A DNA stretch of 45,545 nucleotides from Pseudomonas lactucae (GCF_016937615.1 NZ_JAFHKI010000003.1:1-45545); one strand, 5' to 3'; shown: positions 16,809 to 27,710, numbered from the stretch's first letter. Notes: a model not told the origin generated them from the letters alone. Made by a program: numbers and translations.

Positions 16809-18073
16809 CTAGACCTTCTCGCTGGTCACGCCCACGTACAACGCACGTCCGGCACCGCAACCGGCGACAATCGCGCCCAGTCCGATCACGCCGAAGACCC
16901 AGCCGGTGGCGCCCCAGCCGCCGGTCCAGTCATGCAGCACGCCGACCGCCAGCGGCCCCATGGAGGCCAGGGTGTAACCGAAGCCCTGGGCCATGCTCGA
17001 CAGGTTGGCCGCGACATGCGCGTCGCGCGAGCGCAGCACGATCAAGGTCAGCGCCAGGCTGAACGTCCCCCCCTGGCCCAGCCCCAGCAGGATCGCCCAA
17101 CCCCACAACCCGTCCAGCGGCGCATACAGGCAACCGAACAGGCCGCCCAGCGTCAGCAGCATCACCACCACAATGGCCAGGCGCTGGTCTTTACCGCGCG
17201 TGGCAACCAGGGCGCAGACAGGGAGCTGAACAACTGCATGATGATCGAGCCGGACAGCGCCAACCCCGCTTCGGTAGCGCTCAGGCCGCGGCCGATCAGG
17301 ATCGACGGCAGCCATCCAAACACGATGTAGGACAGTGATGACTGCAGGCCCATGTACACGGTCACCTGCCACGCCAACGGATCGCGCAATAACCCCTTCA
17401 CACGATAGGCGACGCGGTGCGCCCCGTGCTTGTGCCCCACCTGCGGCAGCCAGCACAGCGCGGCCAGCAATGCCGGCACCGTCCAGAACCCCAGGGCCAG
17501 GGCCCAGCTGCCTGCGAAATAATGGCTGAGCGGCACAGAGGCTCCTGCCGCCAGCGCCGCGCCCAGGCACAGCGCCATGGTGTAGACACCGGTCATGGCC
17601 CCGGCCTGTCGGGCGAAATCGCGTTTGACGATGCCCGGCAGCAACACGCCAATGATGCCGATGCTCGCGCCGGCGATCAGGCTGCCGGCGAACAGCCCTA
17701 CTTCGCCGAACGCGCTGCGCAAAATGATGCCGGCCGCCAGCGTGAGCAGGATGCCGAGCACCACGCGCTCAGCCCCAAAGCGTCGCGCCAGTCTCGGTGC
17801 GGCGGGCGCAAACAGCCCCAGGCACAATACCGGCAAGGTGGTCAGCAAACCGGCACGGGCGGCCGATAAGCCCAGGCTGTCGGACACTTCGCCGAGCAAT
17901 GGCGACAGGCTCGACAAGGCCGGGCGCAGGTTCAAAGCCACCAGCACCAGGCCCAACAGCAACAGCCACGGGCGAAGCACCGTGGGTTGCGCCTGTTGCA
18001 CCGCCTCGTCGTCGGCTTCGGCATCGATCAACAGCTCATCGAGTTCTTGTGCAGGTTTGGTTTCACGGTTCAT
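16809..18073 (-). pseudogene. MFS transporter (CynX/NimT-like), frameshifted
   Basis: This is a 12-helix major-facilitator protein of the cyanate/2-nitroimidazole transporter group. The first frame starts at 18073 with MNRETKPAQELDELLIDAEA, a hydrophilic N-terminus, then RPWLLLLGLVLVALNLRPAL (the NLRPA motif typical of this group) and helices up to SLSAPWL. The rest (ATRGKDQRLAIVVVMLLTLG to VGVTSEKV) is in another frame. A single missing C near 17203-17205 (plus strand GGCAACC for GGCCAACC) restores WLATRGKDQRLA. The start overlaps the end of the GntR gene by 11 bases, so the two form an operon and the regulator probably controls this transporter. The substrate is unknown. The defect may be an assembly error. 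Confidence 0.85.
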
Positions 18074-18722
18074 GGATCAACTGTCGGCAGAGGGATTTGG
18101 CGCGTTCCGGGTCTTGTTGTTCCACCGCATCGAGCAACTCGGTATGCAGGTCGAACACCGCCTGGCGACGCGGCGAAACCGTCAGGGTCTGGCGCAACTG
18201 AGCACCGACAACGGCGGAAAAATAGTGATACAGCTCGCTCAACGCCGGGTTGTGCGCAGCGTCCACCAAGCGTTGGTGGAACACCAGGTCGGCGCTGATA
18301 TACGCCTCCAGATCACCGTGATACAGCACGGCGCTGGCCTTGAGCGCCTGGCGCAACGCGACAAGGTCCGCATCGCTGCGACGCAACGCCGCGAGGCCAA
18401 TGGCCTCCACTTCCAGGATCTGCCGCGTTTCCTGCGCCTGCGCCAGGGAGCAATGGGACAACGCCCGCATCGCGCCCAACGGGTCGGTCATCGAGCGCAG
18501 GTAACTGCCATCGCCCTGGCGGATTTCAATCAGCCCGGAAAACGCCAATACGCGCATGGCTTCGCGCACGGTATTGCGGCTGATGCCCAGCTCGGCGGAC
18601 AGCTCGGGCTCGGTGGGCAAGCGCTCACCAACCGCCCACGCGCCTCGGGTGATGCGCAGGCGCAGTTGCTCCAGGGCCTGATCGACCAGCGAGCGTTTGA
18701 TCAAAGGGGCGATGTCTGTCAT
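18063..18722 (-). CDS. GntR-family (FadR subfamily) transcriptional regulator
   Basis: This 219-residue regulator has an N-terminal winged helix (LVDQALEQLRLRITRGAW, LPTEPELSAELGISRNTVRE, GLIEIRQGDGSYLR) and an all-helical FCD ligand-binding domain (DLVFHQRLVDAAHNPALSEL). FCD domains bind carboxylic acids, often with a metal. The ATG at 18722 is used; a seven-codon extension would need TTG. It overlaps the MFS transporter gene by 11 bases and probably regulates it and itself. A TAGGA-N7-TCCTA inverted repeat 25 bases upstream is a candidate operator. Confidence 0.9.
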   Translation of the reverse strand: MTDIAPLIKRSLVDQALEQLRLRITRGAWAVGERLPTEPELSAELGISRNTVREAMRVLAFSGLIEIRQGDGSYLRSMTDPLGAMRALSHCSLAQAQETRQILEVEAIGLAALRRSDADLVALRQALKASAVLYHGDLEAYISADLVFHQRLVDAAHNPALSELYHYFSAVVGAQLRQTLTVSPRRQAVFDLHTELLDAVEQQDPERAKSLCRQLIHEP

Positions 18723-18746
18723 GGGTTTCGCGCTTTCGTCCAATCA

Positions 18747-18763
18747 TAGGATGAATTTTCCTA
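18747..18763. promoter_or_regulatory. Candidate operator of the GntR-MFS operon
   Basis: TAGGATGAATTTTCCTA is an inverted repeat with 5-bp arms and a 7-base centre, 25 bases upstream of the GntR start. GntR regulators commonly bind such sites in their own promoter. The arms do not match the best-known FadR-type operator, so support is positional. Confidence 0.3.
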
Positions 18764-18842
18764 CAGGCTATTCGGAGCCTCCTACAAAAGCAAGGCGCTA
18801 GGGTTTTTGGGCAGGCAAAGGAGCAGTATTTTCGATTGGTAA

Positions 18843-18863
18843 AATTACCCTTAGAGGGTAATT
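18843..18863. promoter_or_regulatory. Perfect palindrome upstream of mqsRA, probable MqsA operator
   Basis: AATTACCC-TTAGA-GGGTAATT has 8-bp perfect arms and a 5-base centre. It ends 18 bases before the mqsR ATG. In E. coli the antitoxin MqsA represses its operon through AACCT-N3-AGGTT-type palindromes; this one has the same layout, with ACCC/GGGT in place of ACCT/AGGT. Confidence 0.65.
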
Positions 18864-18881
18864 ATTGGACTCAGGTGTCTT

Positions 18882-19193
18882 ATGGAAAAGTACACACCTC
18901 ATTACGATCTGGCTGTGATCAAGGCGGATGTCAGGCGGCTTGGGGCGAAGGCATTTACCTCAACCGCAAGGAACACCGGACGGAAACTCGGCCTTGATAT
19001 CCACGAGATGCAAGACGTCATTTTTCAATTGCAAACGGGCATATTGCGCAAATCAATGACTACCTATGCAGACCATAGAATCTGGCAGGACGTGTATCAC
19101 ATCAGTTCACGCGGTATGGAGATTTACATAAAAGTTACTTATCGCTCAGGCGGTATCCCACCGGTGATCTCCTTCAAGGAGTGCGACTCATGA
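18882..19193 (+). CDS. mqsR: MqsR-family type II toxin (mRNA interferase)
   Basis: This 103-residue protein resembles E. coli MqsR (98 residues), which cuts mRNA at GCU. The opening MEKYTPHYDLAVIKADV, the LGLDIHEMQDVIFQL middle and the core KSMTTYADHRIWQDVYHI are shared in order, and the C-terminal VISFKECDS corresponds to the end of MqsR. The Lys and Tyr of KSMTTY, which fall in the catalytic region of the RelE-like fold, are present. The stop overlaps the antitoxin start by ATGA, so the two are translationally coupled. Toxin first, antitoxin second is the order known for mqsRA. Confidence 0.92.
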   Translation: MEKYTPHYDLAVIKADVRRLGAKAFTSTARNTGRKLGLDIHEMQDVIFQLQTGILRKSMTTYADHRIWQDVYHISSRGMEIYIKVTYRSGGIPPVISFKECDS

Positions 19194-19672
19194 AAACTCA
19201 ACAGTGCTTTATCTGCGGATCGCTCGACGGAATGACTCGCTTCGAGGGGCGGAGCGAAACCCTCAGCGTCAAAGGTATGGAACGTCGCGTCGATGATCTT
19301 TCTGGCTGGGAATGCCACGCCTGCGGCGACGGCATGTATGACCCAGATAGCTCAGAACGCCATGCGAAAGCGGGTGATGAACTCATCCACGCAGCCAGGA
19401 TGATGATCGGCTCTGAGATGAAGCGCATCCGTCGCAAGCTGCACCTTACGCAAAAAGAAACCGTGCAACTGTTATCCGGAGGCGGTCACAACGCTTTTTC
19501 ACGCTATGAGCGCGGTGAGCTTCTCCCTCCCAAACCATTGGTACTGTTAATGCGGCTGCTGGATAGATATCCGCATTTACTCGCCGACGCCAAGGTATTG
19601 GCCGAAGGAGCTGACATGCGTGGATTCACTCATACCGTAAACACCGAACCCGAGGCACTCAAGGCCTGTTGA
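19190..19672 (+). CDS. mqsA: MqsA-family antitoxin
   Basis: This 160-residue antitoxin has an N-terminal zinc domain with two Cys-x-x-Cys pairs (QCFICGS and WECHACGD) and a C-terminal XRE-type helix-turn-helix (RRKLHLTQKETVQLLSGGGH, then FSRYERGELLPP). The N-terminal part binds the toxin and the C-terminal part binds the operon promoter. It is longer than E. coli MqsA (131 residues) because of a tail after the HTH. ATG 19190 overlaps the mqsR stop; AAGGA nine bases upstream supports it over the in-frame GTG at 19181. Confidence 0.92.
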   Translation: MKTQQCFICGSLDGMTRFEGRSETLSVKGMERRVDDLSGWECHACGDGMYDPDSSERHAKAGDELIHAARMMIGSEMKRIRRKLHLTQKETVQLLSGGGHNAFSRYERGELLPPKPLVLLMRLLDRYPHLLADAKVLAEGADMRGFTHTVNTEPEALKAC

Positions 19673-19684
19673 GCAGGCAAAAAA

Positions 19685-19707
19685 AAACCCGGCGCCAGGC
19701 CGGGTTT
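19685..19707 (-). terminator. Rho-independent terminator of the aap operon (also usable by mqsRA)
   Basis: AAACCCGGC and GCCGGGTTT form a 9-bp perfect stem with a 5-base loop. On the minus strand the stem is followed by a run of T (the plus-strand A run at 19679-19687), as expected for the aapP end. On the plus strand the T run is shorter. Confidence 0.85.
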
Positions 19708-19729
19708 ATTTTCAAACAGCATCCATCGA

Positions 19730-20494
19730 TCAATGCAAAATCTGGCTCAAGAACAACTTGGTCCGATCATTCTGCGGATTGTCGAAGAAGTCATTCGGCG
19801 CCGCCTGCTCGACGATTTCGCCCTTGTCCATGAAGATCACGCGGTTGGCCACGGTGCGCGCGAAGCCCATTTCGTGGGTCACGCACAACATGGTCATGCC
19901 GTCTTCGGCCAGGCCGATCATGGTGTCGAGTACTTCCTTGACCATTTCCGGGTCCAGCGCCGAAGTCGGTTCGTCGAACAGCATGATTTTCGGCTTCATG
20001 CACAAGGCACGGGCAATCGCCACACGCTGTTGCTGGCCGCCGGACAGTTGCCCCGGAAACTTGTGGGCCTGCTCCGGAATACGCACACGCTCCAGGTAGT
20101 GCATGGCGATTTCCTCGGCCTTGCGCTTGGGCATCTTGCGCACCCACATCGGCGCCAGCGTGCAGTTCTGCAAGATGGTCAGGTGCGGGAACAGGTTGAA
20201 GTGCTGGAACACCATGCCGACTTCACGGCGAATCGCTTCGATCTGCTTGAGGTCGTTGGTCAGTTCCACGCCATCGACCACGATGCGGCCCTGCTGGTGC
20301 TCTTCCAGACGGTTGAGGCAGCGGATGGTGGTGGATTTGCCCGAACCCGACGGGCCGCACAGCACGATACGCTCGCCCTGCTTGACGTTGAGATTGATGT
20401 CTTTCAACACGTGGAACTGGCCGTACCACTTGTTGACGCCCTGCATCTGGATAATGCCTTCAGGGCTCACAGGCTGTTTGATTGCTTCGCTCAT
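19730..20494 (-). CDS. aapP: General L-amino-acid ABC transporter, ATP-binding protein
   Basis: This 254-residue cytoplasmic ATPase powers amino-acid uptake. Walker A is GPSGSGKST, the signature is LSGGQQQR, Walker B is [14 protein letters not shown] and the H-loop is [10 protein letters not shown]. The [14 protein letters not shown]-loop wording is that of the polar amino-acid family. It has AGGAGTT six bases before its ATG and lies 11 bases after aapM. It is the last gene of the aapJQMP operon and is followed by the terminator. Confidence 0.95.
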   Translation of the reverse strand: MSEAIKQPVSPEGIIQMQGVNKWYGQFHVLKDINLNVKQGERIVLCGPSGSGKSTTIRCLNRLEEHQQGRIVVDGVELTNDLKQIEAIRREVGMVFQHFNLFPHLTILQNCTLAPMWVRKMPKRKAEEIAMHYLERVRIPEQAHKFPGQLSGGQQQRVAIARALCMKPKIMLFDEPTSALDPEMVKEVLDTMIGLAEDGMTMLCVTHEMGFARTVANRVIFMDKGEIVEQAAPNDFFDNPQNDRTKLFLSQILH

Positions 20495-20505
20495 AAAAAG
20501 AACTC

Positions 20506-21603
20506 CTAACGCTTGTGGCCTGTGTCGAGCTTGCGTTCCAGATGCATGGAATAGCGCGACATACCAAAACAGAAAATCCAGAACACCAGGGCGGCGAACA
20601 CATAGCCTTCAGTGGCCATGCCCAGCCATTTGGGGTCGGCGGCGGCTTGCTTGACGCTGTTGAGCAGGTCGAACAAGCCGATGATGATCACCAGACTGGT
20701 GTCCTTGAACAGCGCAATGAAGGTGTTGACGATGCCCGGGATCACCAGCTTCAGGGCTTGCGGCAGAATCACCAGGCCCATGCTGCGCCAGTAACCCAGG
20801 CCCATTGCCGCGGCCGCTTCGTACTGGCCTTTGGGGATCGCTTGCAACCCGCCGCGCACCACTTCGGCCACGTAGGCCGACTGGAACAGGATCACGCCGA
20901 TCAGGGCCCGCAGCAGTTTGTCGAAGTTCATGCCTTCAGGCAGGAACAACGGCAGCATCACCGAGGACATGAACAGCACCGTGATCAACGGCACGCCGCG
21001 CCAGAATTCGATGAAGGTCACGCAGATCACACGAATCGCCGGCATGTTCGAACGCCGTCCCAATGCCAGCACGATGCCCAGCGGCAAGGCGCCGGCGATG
21101 CCGACGGTGGCGATCACCAGGGTCAGCATCAGGCCGCCCCATTGGCTGGTCGCCACGTTGGCCAGGCCGAACACGCCACCGTGCAGCAGGAAGTAGGCAA
21201 CGATCGGGTACAGCACCAGGAAGCTCAGACCGTAGAGCGCTTTGTGCGCAAAGCGCGAGATGAACAACGGCGCCACGCCGACAATCGCCAGCCACACGGT
21301 GAGGTCTACGCGCCAGCGCAGGTCACCGGGGTAGTAGCCGTACATGAACTGTCCGAAGCGCTGTTGGATGAACACCCAGCAGGCGCCTTCCTTGGTGCAA
21401 TCGGCGCGGGTGGTGCCCACCCAGTTGGCATCGAGGATGGCCCAATGCAGGATCGGCGGCACCACCAGGTACACCAGGTAAATCGACAGCAAGGTCAGCA
21501 GGGTATTGAGCCAACTGGAAAACAGGTTGGCGCGCATCCATGCCACCGGGCCGAAGACTTTGCTCGGCGGCGGCATATCCGGTTTGAAAGTATGAGAACT
21601 CAT
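20506..21603 (-). CDS. aapM: General L-amino-acid ABC transporter, permease AapM
   Basis: This 365-residue inner-membrane permease has an N-terminal hydrophilic part, several hydrophobic helices and the His/Glu/Gln/Arg-opine-type permease core. The ATPase-docking EAA loop region reads [20 protein letters not shown], followed by [20 protein letters not shown]. The length is that of AapM, longer than simple HisM-type permeases. It pairs with AapQ and is separated from it by 10 bases. Confidence 0.93.
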   Translation of the reverse strand: MSSHTFKPDMPPPSKVFGPVAWMRANLFSSWLNTLLTLLSIYLVYLVVPPILHWAILDANWVGTTRADCTKEGACWVFIQQRFGQFMYGYYPGDLRWRVDLTVWLAIVGVAPLFISRFAHKALYGLSFLVLYPIVAYFLLHGGVFGLANVATSQWGGLMLTLVIATVGIAGALPLGIVLALGRRSNMPAIRVICVTFIEFWRGVPLITVLFMSSVMLPLFLPEGMNFDKLLRALIGVILFQSAYVAEVVRGGLQAIPKGQYEAAAAMGLGYWRSMGLVILPQALKLVIPGIVNTFIALFKDTSLVIIIGLFDLLNSVKQAAADPKWLGMATEGYVFAALVFWIFCFGMSRYSMHLERKLDTGHKR

Positions 21604-21613
21604 GTGCGTTTCC

Positions 21614-22795
21614 TCACCGCTCGATCAGCGCAATGCGCTTGTTGTACCAGTTCATCAGCAGGGAAATGCTGATGCTGATCGCCAGGTACACGCTCATGGT
21701 GATGGCAATGACTTCGATGGCCTGGCCGGTCTGGTTGAGCACCGTGCCGGCAAACAGCGAAACCATTTCCGGGTAACCGATACCGGCGGCCAACGACGAG
21801 TTTTTCGCCAGGTTCAGGTATTGGCTGGTCAGCGGCGGAATGATCACCCGCAGGGCTTGCGGAATGATGACCTTGCGCAGCGTCGGGCCGTTGCGCAGGC
21901 CCAGGGAACGGGCCGCTTCGGTCTGGCCGTGGCTGACGGACTTGATGCCCGAACGCACGATTTCAGCGATGAACGCAGCGGTGTATACCGTCAGGGCCAG
22001 GGTCAGTGCCAGCAGTTCAGGGATAAGCACCCAGCCGCCGACAAAGTTGAAGCCTTGCAGTTTGGGCATTTCCCAGTGCAGCGGCACGCCGAAGATCAAC
22101 GCGCACAGTGCCGGGATCACGATGAACAATGCCAGGCCCGCCCAGAACTTGTGGAACGGAACACCGGTGGCTTCAAAGCGCTTGTTGGCCCAACGAGTCA
22201 TCAGCACGATCGCCACAATGGCAACCACGATGCTTGCCACGAACGGCCAGAACCCATCAGCGGCAAGCGCCGCCGGCATGTTCAGGCCACGGCTGCTGAC
22301 AAAGAAGGTATCGCCGAAGTTATGACTGTTACGCGGCCCCGGCATGGTCAGGAACACCGCGAAATACCAGAACAGGATCTGCAGCAGCGGCGGAATGTTG
22401 CGGAACACTTCCACATACACCGTCGCCAGCTTGTTGATCATCCAGTTCGGCGACAGCCGCGCCACGCCGACGATAAAGCCGAGCAGCGTTGCCAGGATCA
22501 CGCCGATAAAGGTCACCAGCAAGGTATTGAGCAGGCCGATCACGAAGACGCGGGCGTAACTGTCCGATTCGGTGTAGTCGATCAAGTGCTGCGCGATGCC
22601 GAAGCCGGCACTGCGCTCGAGAAAGTCGAAACCCGAGGTGATGCCCCGGTGTTGAAGGTTGGTCTGGGTATTGTTGAAGAGGTACCAGCCCAGCGAGACC
22701 ACCGCCACAATCGTGATGATCTGGAAGAGCCACGCACGCACTTTGGGATCGCTGAAGCTGAGCTTCTGCTTTGGTGCGCCGATTTGATTTTGCAT
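21614..22795 (-). CDS. aapQ: General L-amino-acid ABC transporter, permease AapQ
   Basis: This 393-residue inner-membrane permease is the partner of AapM. It has an N-terminal helix (IITIVAVVSLGWYLFNNTQT), a long periplasmic/loop insertion typical of AapQ, and the docking loop TEAARSLGLRNGPTLRKVII followed by PQALRVIIPPLTSQYLNLAK. It lies 72 bases after aapJ in the same operon. Confidence 0.93.
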   Translation of the reverse strand: MQNQIGAPKQKLSFSDPKVRAWLFQIITIVAVVSLGWYLFNNTQTNLQHRGITSGFDFLERSAGFGIAQHLIDYTESDSYARVFVIGLLNTLLVTFIGVILATLLGFIVGVARLSPNWMINKLATVYVEVFRNIPPLLQILFWYFAVFLTMPGPRNSHNFGDTFFVSSRGLNMPAALAADGFWPFVASIVVAIVAIVLMTRWANKRFEATGVPFHKFWAGLALFIVIPALCALIFGVPLHWEMPKLQGFNFVGGWVLIPELLALTLALTVYTAAFIAEIVRSGIKSVSHGQTEAARSLGLRNGPTLRKVIIPQALRVIIPPLTSQYLNLAKNSSLAAGIGYPEMVSLFAGTVLNQTGQAIEVIAITMSVYLAISISISLLMNWYNKRIALIER

Positions 22796-22867
22796 GAAGT
22801 GCCCCGGAGAGAATGGAACAGAACATCACCCGGCGGTTGGCCCACCGGGTGACAGAACCATCAGCGA

Positions 22868-23899
22868 TCAGCGCACAGGCGGTGCGTATTGAATGCCGCC
22901 GTTGTTCCACAGCGCGTTCAGGCCACGGTCGATTTCCAGCGGGGTGCTCTTGCCGAGGTTGCGCTCGAACACTTCCCCGTAGTTACCCACTTGCTTGACG
23001 ATCTGTACGACCCAGTCTTTCTTCACTTTCAGGTCTTTGCCGTATTCGCCGTCGGCACCGAGCAGACGCGCAACGTCCGGGTTCTTGGTGGACTTGGCTT
23101 CAGCTTCAACGTTTTTCGAGGTGATGCCGGCTTCTTCAGCGTTGAGCATGGCGTAGCCTACCCAGCGCACGATAGCCAGCCACTCGTCGTCGCCATTACG
23201 CACGACCGGGCCCAGGGGCTCCTTGGAAATGGTTTCCGGCAGTACCACGTAGTCCTTCGGCGAGGCCAGCTTGCTGCGCTGGGCGAACAGTTGGGACTTG
23301 TCGGAGGTCAGCACGTCGCAACGACCGGATTCCAGCGACTTGGCGCTTTCGTCGGAGGTGTCGAAGGTGATCGGGGTATATTTCAGACCGTTGCCACGGA
23401 AGTAGTCGGAAACGTTCAGCTCGGTGGTGGTACCGGCCTGGATGCAGATAGTCGCGCCGTCCAGTTCCTTGGCACTTTTCACGCCCAGTTTGTTGTTAAC
23501 CAGGAAACCGATACCGTCGTAGTAGGTAATGAAACCTGGGAATTTCAGGCCCATGCCGGCGTCGCGGGAGCTGGTCATGGTGGTGTTACGGGACAGGATG
23601 TCGACTTCGCCCGACTGAAGCGCGGTGAAACGCTCCTTGGCGTTCAACTGGCTGAACTTGACCTTGGTCGCGTCGCCAAACACGGCAGCGGCGACAGCGC
23701 GGCATACGTCAGCGTCGATCCCCAGGATCTTGCCGCTGGCATCCGGTACAGAGAAACCCGGCAGGCCGTCACTCACGCCACATTGCACAAAGCCTTTCTT
23801 CTGCACGGCGTCCAGGGTGGCGCCGGCTTGGGCGAAACCACTGACACCCAGTACAGCAGCCGCGCAAACGATGGCCAGGGTGGATTTCAATACCTTCAT
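22868..23899 (-). CDS. aapJ: General L-amino-acid ABC transporter, periplasmic binding protein
   Basis: This 343-residue periplasmic protein captures amino acids and delivers them to AapQM. It has a Sec signal peptide ending in GFAQAG, and the family-3 solute-binding sequence: VQKKGFVQCGVSDGLPGFSV, then DADVCRAVAAAVFGD, LNAKERFTALQSGEVDILSR and ATICIQAGTTTELNVSDYFR. This wording matches the AapJ/YhdW branch with broad L-amino-acid specificity. It is first in the operon, about 185 bases downstream of a candidate sigma-54 promoter. Confidence 0.95.
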   Translation of the reverse strand: MKVLKSTLAIVCAAAVLGVSGFAQAGATLDAVQKKGFVQCGVSDGLPGFSVPDASGKILGIDADVCRAVAAAVFGDATKVKFSQLNAKERFTALQSGEVDILSRNTTMTSSRDAGMGLKFPGFITYYDGIGFLVNNKLGVKSAKELDGATICIQAGTTTELNVSDYFRGNGLKYTPITFDTSDESAKSLESGRCDVLTSDKSQLFAQRSKLASPKDYVVLPETISKEPLGPVVRNGDDEWLAIVRWVGYAMLNAEEAGITSKNVEAEAKSTKNPDVARLLGADGEYGKDLKVKKDWVVQIVKQVGNYGEVFERNLGKSTPLEIDRGLNALWNNGGIQYAPPVR

Positions 23900-24903
<1,004 letters not shown>

Positions 24904-25004
24904 AACCCGCGTTTATGTAGCTGTATGACAGACGCACTACGCCGCGCCCGATTCTTGCATTACACTGGCCGGCGTACATTCCTTAACCAATTAATGAGAT
25001 CACC

Positions 25005-26464
25005 GTGCTCAAAGCACTCAAGAAGATGTTCGGCAAACACGAAGCTGAGCCGCTCGCGCCTGAATCCAGTGCTCCCACTTCCGCGTCCGGCAACCGCACT
25101 GACGGTCAACAGCCAGGCCGGACCGCAGCAGTCGCCCAGCCGACGACACCGACGGTGACGTCACCCGAACCGGCGACACCCGCCGAGGTTCAAGCCGCAC
25201 CCGCGCCCAAGCCGCGCCGCGAGCGAGCACCGAAACCCGTCGTTATTCCGTGGAAACTCGAAGACTTCGTCGTCGAGCCCCAGGAAGGCAAGACCCGCTT
25301 CCACGATTTCAAGCTGGCCCCGGAACTGATGCACGCCATTCAGGACCTGGGGTTCCCTTATTGCACGCCGATCCAGGCGCAGGTGCTGGGTTTCACCCTG
25401 GCGGGCAAAGACGCCATCGGCCGCGCCCAGACCGGCACGGGCAAGACCGCCGCGTTCCTGATCTCGATCATCACCCAACTGCTGCAGACGCCGCCGCCCA
25501 AAGAACGCTACATGGGTGAACCGCGCGCGCTGATCATCGCCCCGACCCGCGAGCTGGTGGTGCAGATCGCCAAGGACGCCGCCGACCTGACCAAGTACAC
25601 CGGCCTCAACGTGATGACGTTCGTCGGCGGCATGGATTTCGACAAGCAGCTCAAGCACCTCGAAGCCCGTCACTGCGACATCCTGGTGGCGACCCCGGGC
25701 CGCCTGCTGGACTTCAACCAACGCGGCGATGTGCACCTGGACATGGTCGAAGTGATGGTACTGGACGAAGCCGACCGCATGCTCGACATGGGCTTTATCC
25801 CACAAGTACGCCAGATCATTCGCCAGACTCCGCCGAAGGCAGAGCGCCAGACCCTGCTGTTCTCCGCGACCTTTACCGAAGACGTGATGAACCTCGCCAA
25901 GCAGTGGACCACCGACCCGTCCATCGTCGAGATCGAAGCGCTGAACGTCGCCAGTGAAAACGTCGAACAGCACATCTATGCAGTGGCCGGCGCGGACAAG
26001 TACAAGCTGCTTTACAACCTGATCAACGACAACGGCTGGGAACGCGTGATGGTGTTCGCCAACCGCAAGGACGAAGTGCGTCGCATCGAAGAGCGCCTGG
26101 TGCGCGATGGCGTCAACGCCGCGCAATTGTCGGGCGATGTGCCGCAGCACAAGCGCATCAAGACCCTGGAAGGCTTTCGCGAAGGCAAGATTCGCGTGCT
26201 GGTGGCCACGACGTGGCCGGGCGCGGGATTCACATCGACGGCATCAGCCACGTGATCAACTTCACCCTGCCGGAAGTACCGGACGACTACGTGCACCGCA
26301 TTGGCCGTACCGGACGTGCGGGCGCCGCGGGTGTATCGATCAGCTTTGCCGGTGAGGATGACTCGTATCAGTTGCCGTCGATCGAGACGCTGCTGGGGCG
26401 CAAGATCAGTTGCGAAACGCCGCCTACGCATCTGTTGCGGGCCGTAGAACGCAAACGCCCTTAA
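25005..26464 (+). pseudogene. rhlB: ATP-dependent DEAD-box RNA helicase RhlB, frameshifted
   Basis: This DEAD-box helicase has an N-terminal Pro/Ala-rich tail (~1-75), then the Q motif, Walker A (AQTGTGKT), motif Ia (PTRELVVQ), DEAD ([13 protein letters not shown]), SAT (LFSATF) and domain 2 up to GKIRVLVAT. There the frame changes: one C is missing at 26209 (CCACGACG for CCACCGACG). With it restored the motif becomes [14 protein letters not shown], and the second frame carries [10 protein letters not shown] and the end at 26464. RhlB acts in RNA unwinding with the RNA degradosome. As read the protein stops after 416 residues without motif VI and would be inactive. The start is GTG 25005, by similarity of [10 protein letters not shown]. 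The defect may be an assembly error. Confidence 0.9.
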
Positions 26465-26482
26465 CGGTTGGAATGCGCTAAA

Positions 26483-26527
26483 AAATGTGGGGCGGTGCGA
26501 CGATTCGACTTGCCCCCTCCCACATTT
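26483..26527. repeat. Degenerate REP pair between convergent rhlB and moaE
   Basis: AAATGTGGG and CCCACATTT are inverted arms flanking an eroded REP core (CTTGCCCCCTCCCACATTT). It fills the 81-base gap between two convergent genes and could act as a bidirectional terminator. Confidence 0.65.
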
Positions 26528-26545
26528 GCATCTGTGTTCGGCCGG

Positions 26546-26995
26546 CTATTTCCAGCGATCAGCAGCAGCGTGGTCGCTGTCGCGCCCTTCCACCCAGCGC
26601 GCCCCTTCCGGTGTATTTTCCTTCTTCCAGAACGGCGCACGGGTCTTTAAATAATCCATCACAAACGCGCAGGCATCGAACGCCGCCTGACGATGGGCGC
26701 TGGCAGCCGCGACAAACACGATCGGCTCGCCCGGCTCCAGCGCGCCGACGCGGTGCAGCACTTCCAGCTTGAGCAACGGCCAGCGCTGCTCGGCTTCCAC
26801 GGCGATCTTGGCCAGGGCCTTTTCGGTCATGCCGGGGTAGTGTTCAAGGAACATCCCCGACACATCGCGACCGTCATTGAAGTCGCGCACATAGCCGACA
26901 AAACTCACCACCGCGCCCACGCCCACATTGGCCGCGTGCATCGCGTTGACTTCAGCACCGGGATCGAACGCTTCGACCTGCACGCGGATGGCCAT
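26546..26995 (-). CDS. moaE: Molybdopterin synthase catalytic subunit MoaE
   Basis: This 149-residue protein is the large subunit of molybdopterin synthase, which inserts two sulfurs into precursor Z to make molybdopterin. Visible features are VGAVVSFVGYVRDFNDGRDV, MFLEHYPGMTEKALAKI, VLHRVGALEPGEPIVFVAAA and the C-terminal YLKTRAPFWKKE with the conserved Lys pair of the active site. It begins two bases after moaD, last of moaCDE. Confidence 0.95.
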   Translation of the reverse strand: MAIRVQVEAFDPGAEVNAMHAANVGVGAVVSFVGYVRDFNDGRDVSGMFLEHYPGMTEKALAKIAVEAEQRWPLLKLEVLHRVGALEPGEPIVFVAAASAHRQAAFDACAFVMDYLKTRAPFWKKENTPEGARWVEGRDSDHAAADRWK

Positions 26996-26997
26996 GC

Positions 26998-27240
26998 TCA
27001 GCCTCCGGTCACAGGCGGAAAAAACGCCACTTCATCGCCGGCCTGCACCGGTTCGTCGAGGCTGCACAGCTCCTCGTTGCGCGCACACATCAGGCTCGCT
27101 TCGTTGAGCACTGCGAACTCCGGATCAGCGGCCAATGCCAGGCGCAGCGCGTCGACAGTCGCAAAGTCGCCTTCCATCTCCAGCGAATCAAAGCCCGCCG
27201 CTTCGGCGTAGCGCGCAAAAAACAGTACGTTTATGCTCAT
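26998..27240 (-). CDS. moaD: Molybdopterin synthase sulfur carrier subunit MoaD
   Basis: This 80-residue ubiquitin-fold protein ends in PPVTGG; the C-terminal Gly-Gly is thiocarboxylated and supplies sulfur in the molybdopterin synthase complex with MoaE. The N-terminus [14 protein letters not shown] is typical. Its ATG overlaps the moaC stop (ATGA), so translation is coupled. Confidence 0.93.
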   Translation of the reverse strand: MSINVLFFARYAEAAGFDSLEMEGDFATVDALRLALAADPEFAVLNEASLMCARNEELCSLDEPVQAGDEVAFFPPVTGG

Positions 27241-27710
27241 TGCTCCTGCACCTTGAAATGCCCACTTTTACCGCCGAGTTTCTCCAACAGGCGGATGGTT
27301 TCGATGGTCATGCCGCGATCCACCGCCTTGCACATGTCGTAGATAGTCAGCGCCGCGACACTGGCTGCCGTCAGCGCCTCCATCTCCACACCGGTCTGCC
27401 CGGAGAGTTTGCACCGCGCAACGATATGCACCGCATTCTGCCCTTCGGCGGTCAGTTCAACCTTGACGCCCGTCAGCATCAGCGGATGACACAAGGGGAT
27501 CAGGTCGCTGGTTTTTTTCGCGGCCTGGATCCCGGCAATGCGAGCCACGGCAAACACGTCACCTTTGGGGTGAGCGCCGTCGACAATCATTTGCAGGGTT
27601 TCGGGCAACATGCGCACCCGCGCTTCGGCCACCGCCTCACGGAACGTCACGGATTTGTCGGTGACGTCGACCATATGGGCGCGGCCTTGGGAATCGAGAT
27701 GAGTCAGCAC
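27237..27710 (-). CDS. moaC: Cyclic pyranopterin monophosphate synthase MoaC
   Basis: This 157-residue enzyme acts with MoaA to convert GTP to cyclic pyranopterin monophosphate, the first step of molybdenum-cofactor synthesis. [18 protein letters not shown], then [20 protein letters not shown] and [10 protein letters not shown] carry the conserved active-site residues. GTG 27710 is chosen because AGGAGT lies six to seven bases upstream and the protein then starts [18 protein letters not shown], as in the family; a 14-codon extension to 27752 lacks support. It is first in moaCDE; moaA and moaB are not in the window. Confidence 0.94.
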   Translation of the reverse strand: MLTHLDSQGRAHMVDVTDKSVTFREAVAEARVRMLPETLQMIVDGAHPKGDVFAVARIAGIQAAKKTSDLIPLCHPLMLTGVKVELTAEGQNAVHIVARCKLSGQTGVEMEALTAASVAALTIYDMCKAVDRGMTIETIRLLEKLGGKSGHFKVQEQ

